Shown: positions 9,075 through 18,254, numbered from the stretch's first letter. The stretch: DNA of 64,000 nt from Burkholderia sp. Bp8992 (GCF_003853705.1 NZ_QTQI01000023.1:1-64000); one strand, 5' to 3'. Program-made: numbers and translations. The notes: generated by a model from the letters alone, not told the origin.

Positions 9075-10277
9075 TCAATGGGCGAGTTCGACGGGTTCGG
9101 CCGTGCGTTCCGGCAGCCCGTGGCGGCGGTCGAGCCGGCCGCTCAGCGCGGTGAGCGCGAAGGCGCCGAGCGTGACGACGGCGGCGATCCACGGCGTGTG
9201 GCCGAGGCCGACGTTCGCGACGATCAGGCCGCCGAGCGACGAGCCGCCGGCCACGCCGAGGTTGAAGGCGGCGATGTTGAAGCCCGATGCGACGTCGGTG
9301 GCGTCCGGCGCGAAGTGGCGCGCCTGCTTGACGACGTAGACCTGCAGCCCCGGCACGTTGCCGAACGCGACCGCACCCCAGGCGAGCATCGTCAGCACTG
9401 CGAGCCATTTCACGTGGATCGTGAAGGTCAGCGCGAGCAGCACGATTGCTAGCAGCAGGAAGATCCGCTTGAGCGCCTTCACGGGGCCTACAGCATCCGC
9501 GAGCTTGCCGCCCCACACGTTGCCGAACGCGACCGACACGCCGTAGCCGACGAGCACGAGGCTGACCTGCGACGGCGTGAAGCCGGCGATCTGTTCGAGC
9601 AGCGGCGCCATGTACGTGAACGCGATCAGCGAACCGCCGTAGCCGACGGCCGTCATCGCGAAGACGAGCAGCAGGCGCGGCTGGGCGAGCACGCGCAGCT
9701 GGCGGGCGAGCGGCGCCGGCGGCGTCTGCGGCAGCCCGCGCGGCACGAAGGCGACGGCGCCGAGGAACGCGACGAGGCCGAACAGCGCAACGATCAGGAA
9801 CGTCGCGCGCCAGCCGAAGTGCTGGCCGATGAAGGTGCCGAGCGGAATGCCGGCGACGAATGCGACGGTCATGCCGCTGAACATCGTCGCGATCGCGCTG
9901 GCGGCCTTCTCCTTCGGCACGAGCGTCGTCGCGATGATCGAGCCGACCGAGAAGAACACGCCGTGCGCGAGGCCGGTGAGGATGCGCGCGACGATCAGCG
10001 ATTCGTAGCTCGGCGCCTGCCAGGCGACGAGATTGCCGACGGTGAAGAGCGCCATCAGGCCGGCGAGCAGCGTCTTGCGCGGCACGCGGCCGGTGAGCGC
10101 GGTGAGCAGCGGCGCGCCGATGGCGACGCTCAGTGCATAGAGGCTGACGAGCAGGCCGGCCGACGGCAGGCTGACGCCGAGATCGGCGCCGATCGTCGGG
10201 ATCAGCCCGACGATCACGAATTCGGTGGTGCCGATGGCAAAGGCGCTGATGGTCAGCGCAAGCAGGGCGAGTGGCAT
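9075..10277 (-). CDS. MFS transporter, DHA1 drug/sugar efflux type (AraJ/YdhP-like)
   Basis: A 400-residue inner-membrane protein with twelve apparent membrane segments. It starts with the AraJ/YdhP-like ALLALTISAFAIGTTEFVIVGL, has the motif-A-like loop TGRVPRKTLL after helix 2, and GLAHGVFFSVGSIIATTLVP and SGMTVAFVAGIPLGTFIGQ in helices 4-5. The central KRIFLL region joins the two halves. It is divergent from the LysR gene at 10379, with a palindromic operator between them, and is the first gene of the run MFS - MoaF-like - luciferase-like - dkgB. Export of a small toxic or metabolic compound is inferred from the family. Confidence 0.85.
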   Translation of the reverse strand: MPLALLALTISAFAIGTTEFVIVGLIPTIGADLGVSLPSAGLLVSLYALSVAIGAPLLTALTGRVPRKTLLAGLMALFTVGNLVAWQAPSYESLIVARILTGLAHGVFFSVGSIIATTLVPKEKAASAIATMFSGMTVAFVAGIPLGTFIGQHFGWRATFLIVALFGLVAFLGAVAFVPRGLPQTPPAPLARQLRVLAQPRLLLVFAMTAVGYGGSLIAFTYMAPLLEQIAGFTPSQVSLVLVGYGVSVAFGNVWGGKLADAVGPVKALKRIFLLLAIVLLALTFTIHVKWLAVLTMLAWGAVAFGNVPGLQVYVVKQARHFAPDATDVASGFNIAAFNLGVAGGSSLGGLIVANVGLGHTPWIAAVVTLGAFALTALSGRLDRRHGLPERTAEPVELAH

Positions 10278-10361
10278 GGTGGGATCCGGGTTCCAGTAAG
10301 GATGGATCGCAGTGTGCCGCCTTTACTTTTGCGGAAAAACTGGGCTATAAACCAAATTGTT

Positions 10362-10376
10362 TTGATTTCAAATCAA
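10362..10376. promoter_or_regulatory. Palindromic LysR-type operator between MFS and LysR genes
   Basis: TTGATTT-C-AAATCAA is a perfect inverted repeat ending 2 bp before the LysR start codon. It shares its core with the palindrome 90 bp upstream of dkgB. The position suits autorepression of the regulator together with control of the divergent MFS operon. Confidence 0.55.
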
Positions 10377-10378
10377 CA

Positions 10379-11317
10379 ATGAAGATCACGCTCGACGAAC
10401 TCCAGGCCTTTGCGGCCGTGGTCGACACCGGTTCGATCACCGCTGCCGCCCAGCAGCTCGACCTCACCGTGTCGGCAACCAGCCGCACGCTCGCGCGGCT
10501 CGAGGAGAAGCTGAAGACCACGCTGCTGCGCCGGACCACGCGCCGGCTCGAATTGACCGAGGAGGGGCGTGCGTTCCTGCAGGATGCGCGCGCGATCATC
10601 GAATCGGTCGAGAACGCGGAGGAGCAGATGCTCGCGCGGCGCGAGATGCCGTCGGGGCGCCTGCGCGTCGACGCCGCGACGCCGTTCATGCTCCACGTGA
10701 TCGTGCCGCTCGTGCGCGGCTATCGCGAACGCTTCCCGAAGGTCGAGCTGGAGCTGAACAGCAACGAGGGCATCATCGACCTGCTGGAGCGGCGCACCGA
10801 CGTCGCGATCCGGATCGGCCGGCTGAAGGATTCGACGCTGCACAGCCGGCGCATCGGCAACAGCCGGCTGCGCATCCTCGCGAGCCCCGCGTATCTCGAA
10901 GCGCACGGCCAGCCGCGCAAGGTCGAGGATCTCGACAAGCACGCGCTGCTCGGCTTCACGCAGCCCGAATCGCTGAACGTGTGGCCGATCCTCGGCACCG
11001 ACGGCGAAGCGTGCCGGATCGAGCCGGACGTCTGCTCGTCGAGCGGCGAGACGCTGCGGCAGCTTGCGCTGGAGGGCGTGGGCGTCGTCTGCCTGTCGGA
11101 TTTCATGACCGCGCAGGATCGCGAAGCGGGGCGCCTCGTGCAGGTGCTCGCGCGCCAGACGCTCGAGGTCGAGCAGCCGATCCATGCGGTGTACTACCGC
11201 AATACCGCGATCTCGTCGCGGATCGCGTCGTTCGTCGACTACCTGATCGAGGTGCTGGGCGGCGGCAGCGGCGATGCGCCGGCGCGGCGCAAGGCCGCGT
11301 GGATGGAGCCGCGGTAG
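10379..11317 (+). CDS. LysR-family transcriptional regulator, YafC-like
   Basis: A 312-residue LysR protein. The N-terminal winged helix reads MKITLDELQAFAAVVDTGS and then ITAAAQQLDLTVSATSRTLARLE, followed by the linker helix and a substrate-binding domain with LRVDAATPFMLHVIVPLV, DVAIRIG and GEGVGVVCLSDF-like segments. The ATG at 10379 is chosen because the conserved N-terminus begins there; the frame upstream to 10271 is non-coding. Adjacency to a dkgB gene and the shared palindromes suggest that this is the local counterpart of YafC and controls MFS, LLM and dkgB genes. Inducer unknown. Confidence 0.87.
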   Translation: MKITLDELQAFAAVVDTGSITAAAQQLDLTVSATSRTLARLEEKLKTTLLRRTTRRLELTEEGRAFLQDARAIIESVENAEEQMLARREMPSGRLRVDAATPFMLHVIVPLVRGYRERFPKVELELNSNEGIIDLLERRTDVAIRIGRLKDSTLHSRRIGNSRLRILASPAYLEAHGQPRKVEDLDKHALLGFTQPESLNVWPILGTDGEACRIEPDVCSSSGETLRQLALEGVGVVCLSDFMTAQDREAGRLVQVLARQTLEVEQPIHAVYYRNTAISSRIASFVDYLIEVLGGGSGDAPARRKAAWMEPR

Positions 11318-11352
11318 CGGCGCCGGGCAGGCGGCGCTGCCCTTCGGGAGCG

Positions 11353-11376
11353 GGCGTGCCGCGCGGGCGGCACGCC
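11353..11376. terminator. Bidirectional hairpin between convergent LysR and zwf genes
   Basis: A perfect 9-bp stem, GGCGTGCCG with CGGCACGCC, and a 6-nt loop sit between the two stop codons. There is no T-run, so intrinsic termination is only likely. Confidence 0.45.
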
Positions 11377-11388
11377 GTCGTGCTGCGG

Positions 11389-12864
11389 TTACGCCTCTTC
11401 GGCCCAGGACATCCCGTCGCGCGCGAGCAGCGCCGACGAAGCGGCGGGCCCGAACGTGCCGGCCGTGTACAGGCGCGGCCGGTCGCCGAGCTGCTTCCAG
11501 CCTTCGAGGATCGGCTCGACCCACGTCCAAGCGGCTTCGAGCTCGTCGCGACGCATGAAGTGCGTGAGGCGGCCGCGGATCACGTCGATCAGCAGCCGTT
11601 CGTACGCTTCCGCGCGCCGCTCCGGAATCGCCTGCTGCAGGTCGAGGTTCAGGTTGACCGGCACCATGTTCATCCCGCTGCCCGGCTCCTTCGCGAGCAT
11701 CTGCAGCTGGATCGACTCTTCCGGCTGGAGCTGGATCACGAGGCGGTTGCCGTAATTGCGCGGGCCGGTCGGGATGATCGAGAACGGCATGTCCGCGAAC
11801 TCGATCACGATTTCCGACTGGCGGCGCTGCAGCCGCTTGCCCGTACGCAGGAAGAACGGCACGTTGGCCCAGCGCCAGTTGTTGATGTGCGCGCGCAGCG
11901 CGACGAAGGTTTCCGCGCGGCTGTCGGCCGGCACGTTGTCTTCCTCGAGATAGCCCTTGACCGGCTGGCCGTCGACCGCGCCGGCCGTGTACTGGCCGCG
12001 CACCGTGTCGCGTGCGACGTCCGACAGCGACATCGGCCGCAGCGAGCGCAGCACCTTCAGCTTCTCGTCGCGCACGGCGTCCGGGTCGAGCGACACGGGC
12101 GGCTCCATCGCGACGATGCACAGCAGTTGCAGCAGGTGGTTCTGCACCATGTCGCGCAGCGCGCCGGTATGGTCGTAGAAACCCGCGCGGCTGCCGACGC
12201 CGACCGTCTCCGCGACCGTGATCTGCACGCTGCGGATGTTCGGCGCCTGCCACAGCGGCCCGAAGATCGGGTTGCCGAAGCGCAGGACCATCAGGTTCTG
12301 CACGGTTTCCTTGCCGAGATAGTGGTCGATCCGATAGATCTGCGATTCCTCGAAGTGCTTGCCGACCGCATTGTTGATCGCCTTCGCGGACGCGAGATCG
12401 TGACCCAGCGGCTTTTCGAGGACGACGCGCGAGCGTGCGTCGACGAGGTGCGCGGCCGACAGGTTGTCGCAGATCGTCGTGAACAGCTCGGGCGACGTCG
12501 ACAGGTAGAACACGCGGATCGCATCGCCGCGCGCCGCTTCGGCGAGCCGCAGGTAGTCGTCCGGTGCGTTCACGTCGATCAGCACGTACTTGAACAGGTC
12601 GAGGAAGCGGCTCCACGCGTCGGCGTCGAACGCCTTCTCGTCGATGAACGGGCGCGACTGCTCGTCCATGAACTTGCGATAGCCGTCGATGCCCCAGTCG
12701 CGGCGGCCGACGGCGATGATGCGCGTCTCGGGCGGAAGATTGCAGTGCAGGTGCGCCATGTACAGCGCGGGCAACAGCTTGCGGGCGGCAAGGTCGCCGC
12801 CGCCGCCGAAAATGATCATGTCGACGGGCCGGTCGGCCGCGGTCTGGGAAGGCTGATTCGTCAT
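11389..12864 (-). CDS. zwf: Glucose-6-phosphate 1-dehydrogenase
   Basis: This 491-residue protein is a full-length G6PDH, oxidising glucose 6-phosphate to 6-phosphogluconolactone for the Entner-Doudoroff and pentose phosphate routes. The nucleotide loop is GGGGDLAARKLLPALY (residues about 19-34). The signature RIDHYLGKETVQN holds the catalytic His and substrate Lys, and EKPLG and the C-terminal R-T-G-K-R-L segment (FFLRTGKRLQRR) are present. The start is the ATG at 12864, where conservation begins; no strong ribosome binding site precedes it. No pgl, edd or hexR gene neighbours it here, so it stands apart from a classical glucose operon. Confidence 0.95.
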   Translation of the reverse strand: MTNQPSQTAADRPVDMIIFGGGGDLAARKLLPALYMAHLHCNLPPETRIIAVGRRDWGIDGYRKFMDEQSRPFIDEKAFDADAWSRFLDLFKYVLIDVNAPDDYLRLAEAARGDAIRVFYLSTSPELFTTICDNLSAAHLVDARSRVVLEKPLGHDLASAKAINNAVGKHFEESQIYRIDHYLGKETVQNLMVLRFGNPIFGPLWQAPNIRSVQITVAETVGVGSRAGFYDHTGALRDMVQNHLLQLLCIVAMEPPVSLDPDAVRDEKLKVLRSLRPMSLSDVARDTVRGQYTAGAVDGQPVKGYLEEDNVPADSRAETFVALRAHINNWRWANVPFFLRTGKRLQRRQSEIVIEFADMPFSIIPTGPRNYGNRLVIQLQPEESIQLQMLAKEPGSGMNMVPVNLNLDLQQAIPERRAEAYERLLIDVIRGRLTHFMRRDELEAAWTWVEPILEGWKQLGDRPRLYTAGTFGPAASSALLARDGMSWAEEA

Positions 12865-13030
12865 GGGAGGTTCGCGGTTTGAAACGGTGAACGTGAAACG
12901 AACGTCGAGGCATCGGGCGCCGGATGGCCGGCGCCGGTACGGCAAAACGCTAATAGTGCACCGTTTTGATGGATTGCGTATGCGTTCCCCCGGATGTAAC
13001 AGGGCTTGCGTTCCCGATGATGTGTTGATT

Positions 13031-13052
13031 ATGATTGAGCGCTCACTCATTA
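13031..13052. promoter_or_regulatory. TetR-type operator overlapping the TetR gene leader
   Basis: The stretch contains the perfect palindrome TGAGCGCTCA. Read in reverse, it starts AATGAGTGAG and ends TCAATCAT, nearly repeating the site at 13743-13764 ahead of the SDR gene. It ends a few bases before the ribosome binding site, fitting autorepression. Confidence 0.5.
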
Positions 13053-13064
13053 AAGGAACCGAAC

Positions 13065-13643
13065 GTGGCCCGACCGCGCAGTCCCGACAAGCACGAAGCC
13101 ATTCTCGCCGCGGCCGCGCGCGCGCTCGCCGAGGACGGCGCGACCGCGACGACCGCGCGCATCGCGCGGCTTGCCGGTGTGGCGGAAGGCACGGTGTTCA
13201 CCTATTTCGAGACCAAGGATGCGTTGTTCAACGCGCTGTACGTGAGCCTGAAGGCCGACATGCGCGAAGCGATGATGACCGGGTTTCCGGAACACGCGCC
13301 GGCCGAGCAGGCGGTGCGGCATGCGTGGAACGGCTATGTGTCGTGGGGCGTCGCGAATCCGGACGGCCGGCGCGCGCTGCAGCAGCTCGGCGTGAGCGGT
13401 CGCATCGACGACGCGCATCGGGCCGCCGGCTCGGAGGGCTTCGGCGCGATCGGCACGCTGCTGCGCGAGCAGGTCGCCGCGTCGGGCGCGTTGAGCCGCG
13501 ACGAAGCGCATGCGTTCTGCGCGGCGTTGTTCACGTCGATCGCGGAAACCGCGATGGAGTCGATCGCACGCGATCCGGCGCGGGCCGATGCCTACCGAGA
13601 AGCGGGGTTTCGTGCGTTGTGGGCCGTGTTGCACGCGGTGTGA
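13065..13643 (+). CDS. TetR/AcrR-family transcriptional regulator
   Basis: A TetR-type repressor of 192 residues when started at the GTG at 13065, which follows AAAGGA at 13052-13057. The usual family opening (M)ARPRSPDKHEAIL begins there. The helix-turn-helix is TTARIARLAGVAEGTVFTYF followed by ETKDALF. A longer start at 13035 would run through the probable operator and is unlikely. The SDR gene 153 bp downstream on the same strand has its own copy of the operator, so the repressor likely controls both itself and the SDR gene. Confidence 0.85.
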   Translation: MARPRSPDKHEAILAAAARALAEDGATATTARIARLAGVAEGTVFTYFETKDALFNALYVSLKADMREAMMTGFPEHAPAEQAVRHAWNGYVSWGVANPDGRRALQQLGVSGRIDDAHRAAGSEGFGAIGTLLREQVAASGALSRDEAHAFCAALFTSIAETAMESIARDPARADAYREAGFRALWAVLHAV

Positions 13644-13742
13644 GTCGGGAACTGGCGTCGTGGCGGTGCGTGCCGCAACGACAGGCAGGCTGTTTCAGGC
13701 AGGGCGATGCTGGTCACGAAGGATCGATGCGTCGCCCATATT

Positions 13743-13764
13743 AATGAGTGAGTAATCATTCATT
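13743..13764. promoter_or_regulatory. TetR-type operator ahead of the SDR gene
   Basis: AATGAGTGAG followed by TCATTCATT forms an imperfect inverted repeat 33 bp before the SDR start. It matches the reversed site at 13031-13052 in both half-sites. Confidence 0.5.
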
Positions 13765-13796
13765 TTCATCGTTTCACCACGATCAAGGAGTGGAAA

Positions 13797-14672
13797 ATGT
13801 CGAAAGTCTGGTTGGTAACAGGGGCCGCACGCGGCCTGGGGCGAGCGATTTCGGAAGCGGTGCTGGCGGCGGGCGACCGGCTGGTGGCCGGGGCGCGCGA
13901 TCCTGCGCGACTGGCCGATCTGGCCGAACGGTACGGCGACCGGTTGCTGCCGGTCGAGCTCGACGTCACCGACGAAGCGGCGGCGGCGCGGGCCGTCGCG
14001 GCGGCACGCGCCGCGTTCGGACGCATCGACGTGCTGGTGAACAACGCGGGTTACGGCCACACGGCGCCGTTCGAGCAGACGAGCGCCGACGCCTTCCGCG
14101 ACCAGATCGAGACGAATCTGTTCGGCGTGGTCAACCTGACGCGCGCGGTGCTGCCGGCGATGCGCGCGCAGCGCGCGGGGCACATCTTCCAGGTGTCGTC
14201 GGTCGGCGGGCGCACCTCGACGCCCGGATTGTCCGCGTATCAGGCGGCGAAGTGGGCGGTCGGCGGATTCAGCGACGTGCTCGCGAAGGAAGCCGCGCCG
14301 TTCGGCGTGCGCGTGTGCACGCTCGAACCGGGCGGAATGCGCACCGAATGGGCCGCGCAGGCGAAGCGCGGGATCGACGACCTGCTGCCCGACTACCAGC
14401 CGTCGGTCGGGAAGATCCTCGACCTGCTCGGCATGTATGGCGGCCACGAGATCGGCGATCCCGCGCGAATCGCGGCGCTGATCGTCGACCTGTCGCGCCG
14501 CGACGACGTGCCGCTGCGCCTGCTGCTCGGCGGCGATGCGCTGTTCGTCTGCGAGCAGGCGGAGCGGCAGCGCGCGGAAGAGGCCGCGCGGTGGCGGGAC
14601 ACCACGCTGTCGACGCAGTTTCCGGATGCGACGCTGCCGGACGGGCTGGATGCGTTGAAGGGAATCGACTGA
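13797..14672 (+). CDS. Short-chain dehydrogenase/reductase (classical SDR)
   Basis: A 291-residue oxidoreductase with the full classical SDR set: TGAARGLG cofactor motif at residues 8-15, NNAGYG after strand 4, the SSVGG serine, YQAAK (catalytic Tyr-Lys), and EPGGMRTEW. AAGGAG lies 10 bp before the ATG. The long C-terminal extension with LLLGGDALF is common in the NADP-type SDRs annotated as oxidoreductases next to TetR genes. It is probably repressed by the upstream TetR protein. Substrate unknown. Confidence 0.87.
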   Translation: MSKVWLVTGAARGLGRAISEAVLAAGDRLVAGARDPARLADLAERYGDRLLPVELDVTDEAAAARAVAAARAAFGRIDVLVNNAGYGHTAPFEQTSADAFRDQIETNLFGVVNLTRAVLPAMRAQRAGHIFQVSSVGGRTSTPGLSAYQAAKWAVGGFSDVLAKEAAPFGVRVCTLEPGGMRTEWAAQAKRGIDDLLPDYQPSVGKILDLLGMYGGHEIGDPARIAALIVDLSRRDDVPLRLLLGGDALFVCEQAERQRAEEAARWRDTTLSTQFPDATLPDGLDALKGID

Positions 14673-14719
14673 ACCGGGCGGTTCGTTGCCGGCAGCATCC
14701 GCATCCGGGAATGAGCGCA

Positions 14720-14736
14720 GCGGGCCGCGAGCCCGC
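14720..14736. terminator. Hairpin between convergent SDR and rmlB genes
   Basis: A perfect 6-bp GC stem (GCGGGC with GCCCGC) lies between the two stop codons. It lacks a T-run, so it is a weak candidate terminator. Confidence 0.3.
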
Positions 14737-14786
14737 GCGCTCGATTCGGTCCACGGTTTCATGACGGTCGTGCTGCCGGCCGGACG

Positions 14787-15803
14787 TCACACATACCAGT
14801 CCAGTGTCTTCACGATTCCCGTTTCGAAACTCTCCGCCGGCCGCCATTGCAGTTCGCGGTCGAGCTTCCCCGCATCGATCGCATACCGTCGGTCGTGACC
14901 GGGGCGATCGGTGACGAACCGGACGAGGCGCGCATGCGGCGCGTGTTCGGGCCGCCGCTCGTCGAGCAGCGTACAGATCAGCGCGACGATGTCGACATTG
15001 CGCCATTCGTTGCAGCCGCCGACGTTGTAGGTCTCGCCGACCGTCCCGCGCCGGATGACCGCGTCGATCGCGCGGCAATGGTCGTCGACGTACAGCCAGT
15101 CGCGCACGTTCGCGCCGTCGCCGTACACGGGGATGTCGGTGCCGTCGATGCAATGACGGATCACGGTCGGAATGAATTTCTCGCCGTGCTGGCGCGGCCC
15201 GTAATTGTTCGAGCAGTTCGTCGTGGTGACGGGCAATCCGTACGTATGGAAATAGGCTCGCGCGAGATGGTCCGAGCTTGCCTTGGTGGCCGAGTACGGA
15301 GAATTCGGCGCATAAGGCGTCGTTTCGGAAAAGGGCGGGTCGTCGGGGGCCAGCGAGCCGAACACCTCGTCGGTGCCGATATGGTGAAAGCGGCGGCGCG
15401 CGTGGGCGTCGGCCGTGCCGAGTTTTTGATCGTTCAACCAGATCTGGCGGCACGCATCGAGCAGCGTCCAGGTGCCGAGCACGTTCGTGCGGACGAATTC
15501 GCCGGGGCCGTCGATCGAGCGGTCGACGTGGCTTTCGGCCGCGAAATGGACGACGGTGTCGATCGCATGGTCGCGCAGCAGCGACTCGACGAGCGGTCGG
15601 TCGCAGATGTCGCCGAGGACGAAGCGATGACGATCGGCGCCCGGCAGGTCGTCGCCGAGATTGTCGAGGCTGCCCGCATAGGTCAGCAGATCGAGCGTGG
15701 TGACGCTGACCTGCGGATCGCTTTCGAGCAGATGACGAACGAAATTGGCGCCGATGAAGCCGGCACCGCCCGTCACCAGCACGTGTTTCGGTCGATAGCT
15801 CAT
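14787..15803 (-). CDS. rmlB: dTDP-glucose 4,6-dehydratase
   Basis: A 338-residue extended SDR catalysing the second step of dTDP-L-rhamnose synthesis. It shows the NAD motif GGAGFIGANFV, the catalytic TDEVFG (Asp and Glu), the YSATKASSDHL Tyr-Lys pair, TNCSNNYGPRQ, and the GDGANVRDWLYVDDH segment of dehydratases. The start ATG overlaps the rmlD stop by 4 nt, so the gene is translationally coupled as the last of rmlA-rmlC-rmlD-rmlB. The extended frame to 16049 overlies rmlD and is not coding. Confidence 0.95.
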   Translation of the reverse strand: MSYRPKHVLVTGGAGFIGANFVRHLLESDPQVSVTTLDLLTYAGSLDNLGDDLPGADRHRFVLGDICDRPLVESLLRDHAIDTVVHFAAESHVDRSIDGPGEFVRTNVLGTWTLLDACRQIWLNDQKLGTADAHARRRFHHIGTDEVFGSLAPDDPPFSETTPYAPNSPYSATKASSDHLARAYFHTYGLPVTTTNCSNNYGPRQHGEKFIPTVIRHCIDGTDIPVYGDGANVRDWLYVDDHCRAIDAVIRRGTVGETYNVGGCNEWRNVDIVALICTLLDERRPEHAPHARLVRFVTDRPGHDRRYAIDAGKLDRELQWRPAESFETGIVKTLDWYV

Positions 15804-16684
15804 AAGGTTCGGTTCCAGGTGGCAAGCACTTCGGTGAGGCCGGCGAGCCACGACGGCGATGCGATGCCGAAGTGTTCTCGCAGGCGGCTGCAGTCGAGCG
15901 CGGAATTCGCCGGCCGCGGCGCTGGCAACGGATAGGCGTCGGTCCGGATCGGCCGGACGAACGGTACGCGATCGATGAGGCCGGTGCGCCGCGCCTCGGT
16001 GAAGATCGTCTCCGCGAAGCCGTGCCACGTCGTCACCGGCGTGCCGCACAGGTGAAAGGTGCCCCAGCGCAGCGTCTCACCGGCCCGGTATCGCGCCGCG
16101 ATCGTCAGCAGCGCATCGGCGATCGCACCGGCATGCGTCGGGCCGCCGTACTGATCGGCGACGACGCCGACGACGTCGCGCTCGCGCCCGACCCGCAGCA
16201 TGGTTCGCACGAAATTGCTGCCGTGCGCGCCGAATACCCATGCGACGCGCAGGATCAGATGACGGTCGGGCAATCGCGCGCGCACCGCTTCCTCGCCGGC
16301 GAGCTTGCTCTGGCCGTATACGCCGAGCGGCGCGACGGCGGCGGTTTCCGCATACGCGCCCGGCATGCGGCCGTCGAACACATAGTCGGTCGACAGATGG
16401 ATCAACGGAATGCCGGTCGCGGTGCATGCGTCGGCCAGCACGGCCGGACCGTCGCGGTTCGCCTGCCATGCGGCATCGGGCTCGGTTTCCGCGCGGTCGA
16501 CGGCGGTCCATCCCGCAGCATTGATCACGAGCGTGGCGCGGTGTTCGTCAAGCGCGCGGTGCACCGCGTCGGCATCGGCGATGTCCAGCGCCGCACGCGA
16601 CAGCCCGACGAGCGGCTGCCCGCCCGCGCGCAGCACGAGTTCTCGCCCCACCTGGCCGAGTGCGCCGGTCACGACGATCGTCAT
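15800..16684 (-). CDS. rmlD: dTDP-4-dehydrorhamnose reductase
   Basis: A 294-residue reductase catalysing the last step to dTDP-L-rhamnose. It carries [16 protein letters not shown] (NADPH loop), NAAGWTAVDRAE, the STDYVFDG strand, YGQSKLAGEE (catalytic Tyr-Lys), and the RVAWVFG segment. The start codon overlaps the rmlC stop by 4 nt (ATGA) and its own stop overlaps the rmlB start in the same way. A longer frame to 16933 lies over rmlC and is rejected. Confidence 0.95.
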   Translation of the reverse strand: MTIVVTGALGQVGRELVLRAGGQPLVGLSRAALDIADADAVHRALDEHRATLVINAAGWTAVDRAETEPDAAWQANRDGPAVLADACTATGIPLIHLSTDYVFDGRMPGAYAETAAVAPLGVYGQSKLAGEEAVRARLPDRHLILRVAWVFGAHGSNFVRTMLRVGRERDVVGVVADQYGGPTHAGAIADALLTIAARYRAGETLRWGTFHLCGTPVTTWHGFAETIFTEARRTGLIDRVPFVRPIRTDAYPLPAPRPANSALDCSRLREHFGIASPSWLAGLTEVLATWNRTL

Positions 16685-17262
16685 CGCGCACTCCCGTATG
16701 CCGGCAGCATCGCCGGCGCGTCGGCGGCCAGTTCGGCGAGCGGAGGCTGCCGCCGATCCTTGTCCGACAACTGATACGGCGCGCCGGGATCGGGCCAGTC
16801 GATGCCGATCGCCGGATCGTCCCAGCGCATGCCCGCGTCCGAATCGGGATCGTAGTACTGCGTGCACTTGTACGCAAAGTCGGCCTCGTCGGACAACACG
16901 CAAAAGCCGTGTGCGAAGCCGGGCGGAATCCATAGCATCCGGTGCGATACGTCGTCGAGCTGCGCGCCGAACCAGCGGCCGAAGGACGGCGAACCGCGCC
17001 GGATGTCGACGGCGACGTCGTAGACCGCGCCGCGCGCCGCGTGGACCAGCTTGCCTTGCGGATTCACCCGCTGGTAGTGCAGCCCGCGCAGCACGCCGCG
17101 ACGCGAGCGCGACTGGTTGTCCTGGACGAAGCTTGCGTCGACACCCGCGTCGCGCAGCCAGCTTTCCCGGAAGCTTTCGACGAAAAAGCCGCGTGCGTCG
17201 CCGAACACGGCGGGCTCGATCATCAGCACGCCGGGCAGCGGCGTTTCGATCACGCGTGTCAT
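16681..17262 (-). CDS. rmlC: dTDP-4-dehydrorhamnose 3,5-epimerase
   Basis: A 193-residue cupin epimerase. Family marks are [35 protein letters not shown] (given in parts, including the catalytic His), [28 protein letters not shown] and FAYKCTQYY with the catalytic Tyr. It sits second in the operon, its ATG overlapping the rmlA stop by 4 nt. Length is slightly above the usual 180-190. Confidence 0.95.
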   Translation of the reverse strand: MTRVIETPLPGVLMIEPAVFGDARGFFVESFRESWLRDAGVDASFVQDNQSRSRRGVLRGLHYQRVNPQGKLVHAARGAVYDVAVDIRRGSPSFGRWFGAQLDDVSHRMLWIPPGFAHGFCVLSDEADFAYKCTQYYDPDSDAGMRWDDPAIGIDWPDPGAPYQLSDKDRRQPPLAELAADAPAMLPAYGSAR

Positions 17263-18155
17263 GCGGCGACCTCCTTGCTCAGCAGGTCGAGCAGATAGCG
17301 GCCGTACCCGCTTTTTGCGAGCTTGTGAGCGAGCGTTTCGAGCTGCTCCGCATCGATCCAGCCGAGCCGGTACGCGATTTCCTCGGGACACGCGATTTGC
17401 AGGCCCTGCCGCGCCTGCATCACCTGGATGAAATTGGCCGCGTCGAGCAGCGATTCGTGCGTGCCGGTGTCGAGCCATGCGTAGCCGCGCCCGAGTATCT
17501 CGACATTCAGCGCGCCGCGCGCAAGATACGCGAGGTTCAGGTCGGTGATTTCCAGTTCGCCGCGCGCGGACGGTCGCACGGCCTTTGCCAGTTCGACGAC
17601 GTCGTTGTCGTAGAAATAGAGGCCGGTGACCGCATAGTGCGACTTCGGCTCGCGCGGCTTCTCCTCGAGGTCGATCGCGCGGCCGTGCGCGTCGAACGAC
17701 ACGACGCCGTAGCGCTCCGGATCGCGCACGTAATAGCCGAACACGGTCGCGCCGGCGGTCCGTGCGGCGGCTTGTTGCAGCAGCGACGACAGCGCGGGCC
17801 CGTGATAGATGTTGTCGCCGAGCACGAGCGTCGCCGCGTCGTGGCCGATGAACGGCGCGCCGATCACGAATGCCTGGGCAAGACCGTCGGGGCTTGGCTG
17901 CGCCGCATACGAAAAGTTCATGCCCCACTGGCTGCCGTCGCCGAGCAGTTGATGGAAGGCGTCGAGATCGCGCGGCGTCGAGATGATCAGCACGTCGCGG
18001 ATACCCGACAGCATGATCGTGCTGAGCGGGTAATAGATCATCGGTTTGTCGTACACCGGCATCAACTGCTTCGATACCGAATGCGTGAGCGGATGGAGCC
18101 GGGTGCCCGAGCCGCCCGCCAGAATCAGTCCTTTACGGCCAATCGCTGTTTGCAT
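17259..18155 (-). CDS. rmlA: Glucose-1-phosphate thymidylyltransferase
   Basis: A 298-residue nucleotidyltransferase making dTDP-glucose from dTTP and glucose 1-phosphate. It has the [19 protein letters not shown] activation loop, [26 protein letters not shown] with the metal-binding Asp, [20 protein letters not shown] and [14 protein letters not shown]. The start at 18155 is taken because MQTAIGRKG fits the family and a purine-rich GAGGGAC lies before it. It is the promoter-proximal gene of the rhamnose precursor operon; the order A-C-D-B differs from the common B-A-D-C or B-D-A-C arrangements. Confidence 0.95.
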   Translation of the reverse strand: MQTAIGRKGLILAGGSGTRLHPLTHSVSKQLMPVYDKPMIYYPLSTIMLSGIRDVLIISTPRDLDAFHQLLGDGSQWGMNFSYAAQPSPDGLAQAFVIGAPFIGHDAATLVLGDNIYHGPALSSLLQQAAARTAGATVFGYYVRDPERYGVVSFDAHGRAIDLEEKPREPKSHYAVTGLYFYDNDVVELAKAVRPSARGELEITDLNLAYLARGALNVEILGRGYAWLDTGTHESLLDAANFIQVMQARQGLQIACPEEIAYRLGWIDAEQLETLAHKLAKSGYGRYLLDLLSKEVAA

Positions 18156-18254
18156 GAGGTCCCTCGCTTCAAGAGGAAAAATGCGTGCGTGATATTCGGA
18201 ATGCAACGAATGCGTCGATCGCGCCGGCTGCGGCCGAGATCCGTGCGCGCCCGG

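Noticed and set aside
9046-9516. Upstream extension of the MoaF-like gene
   Set aside because: The added residues lie over the end of the MFS gene, are Arg-rich and have no start signal; the ATG at 9045 follows AGGAG.
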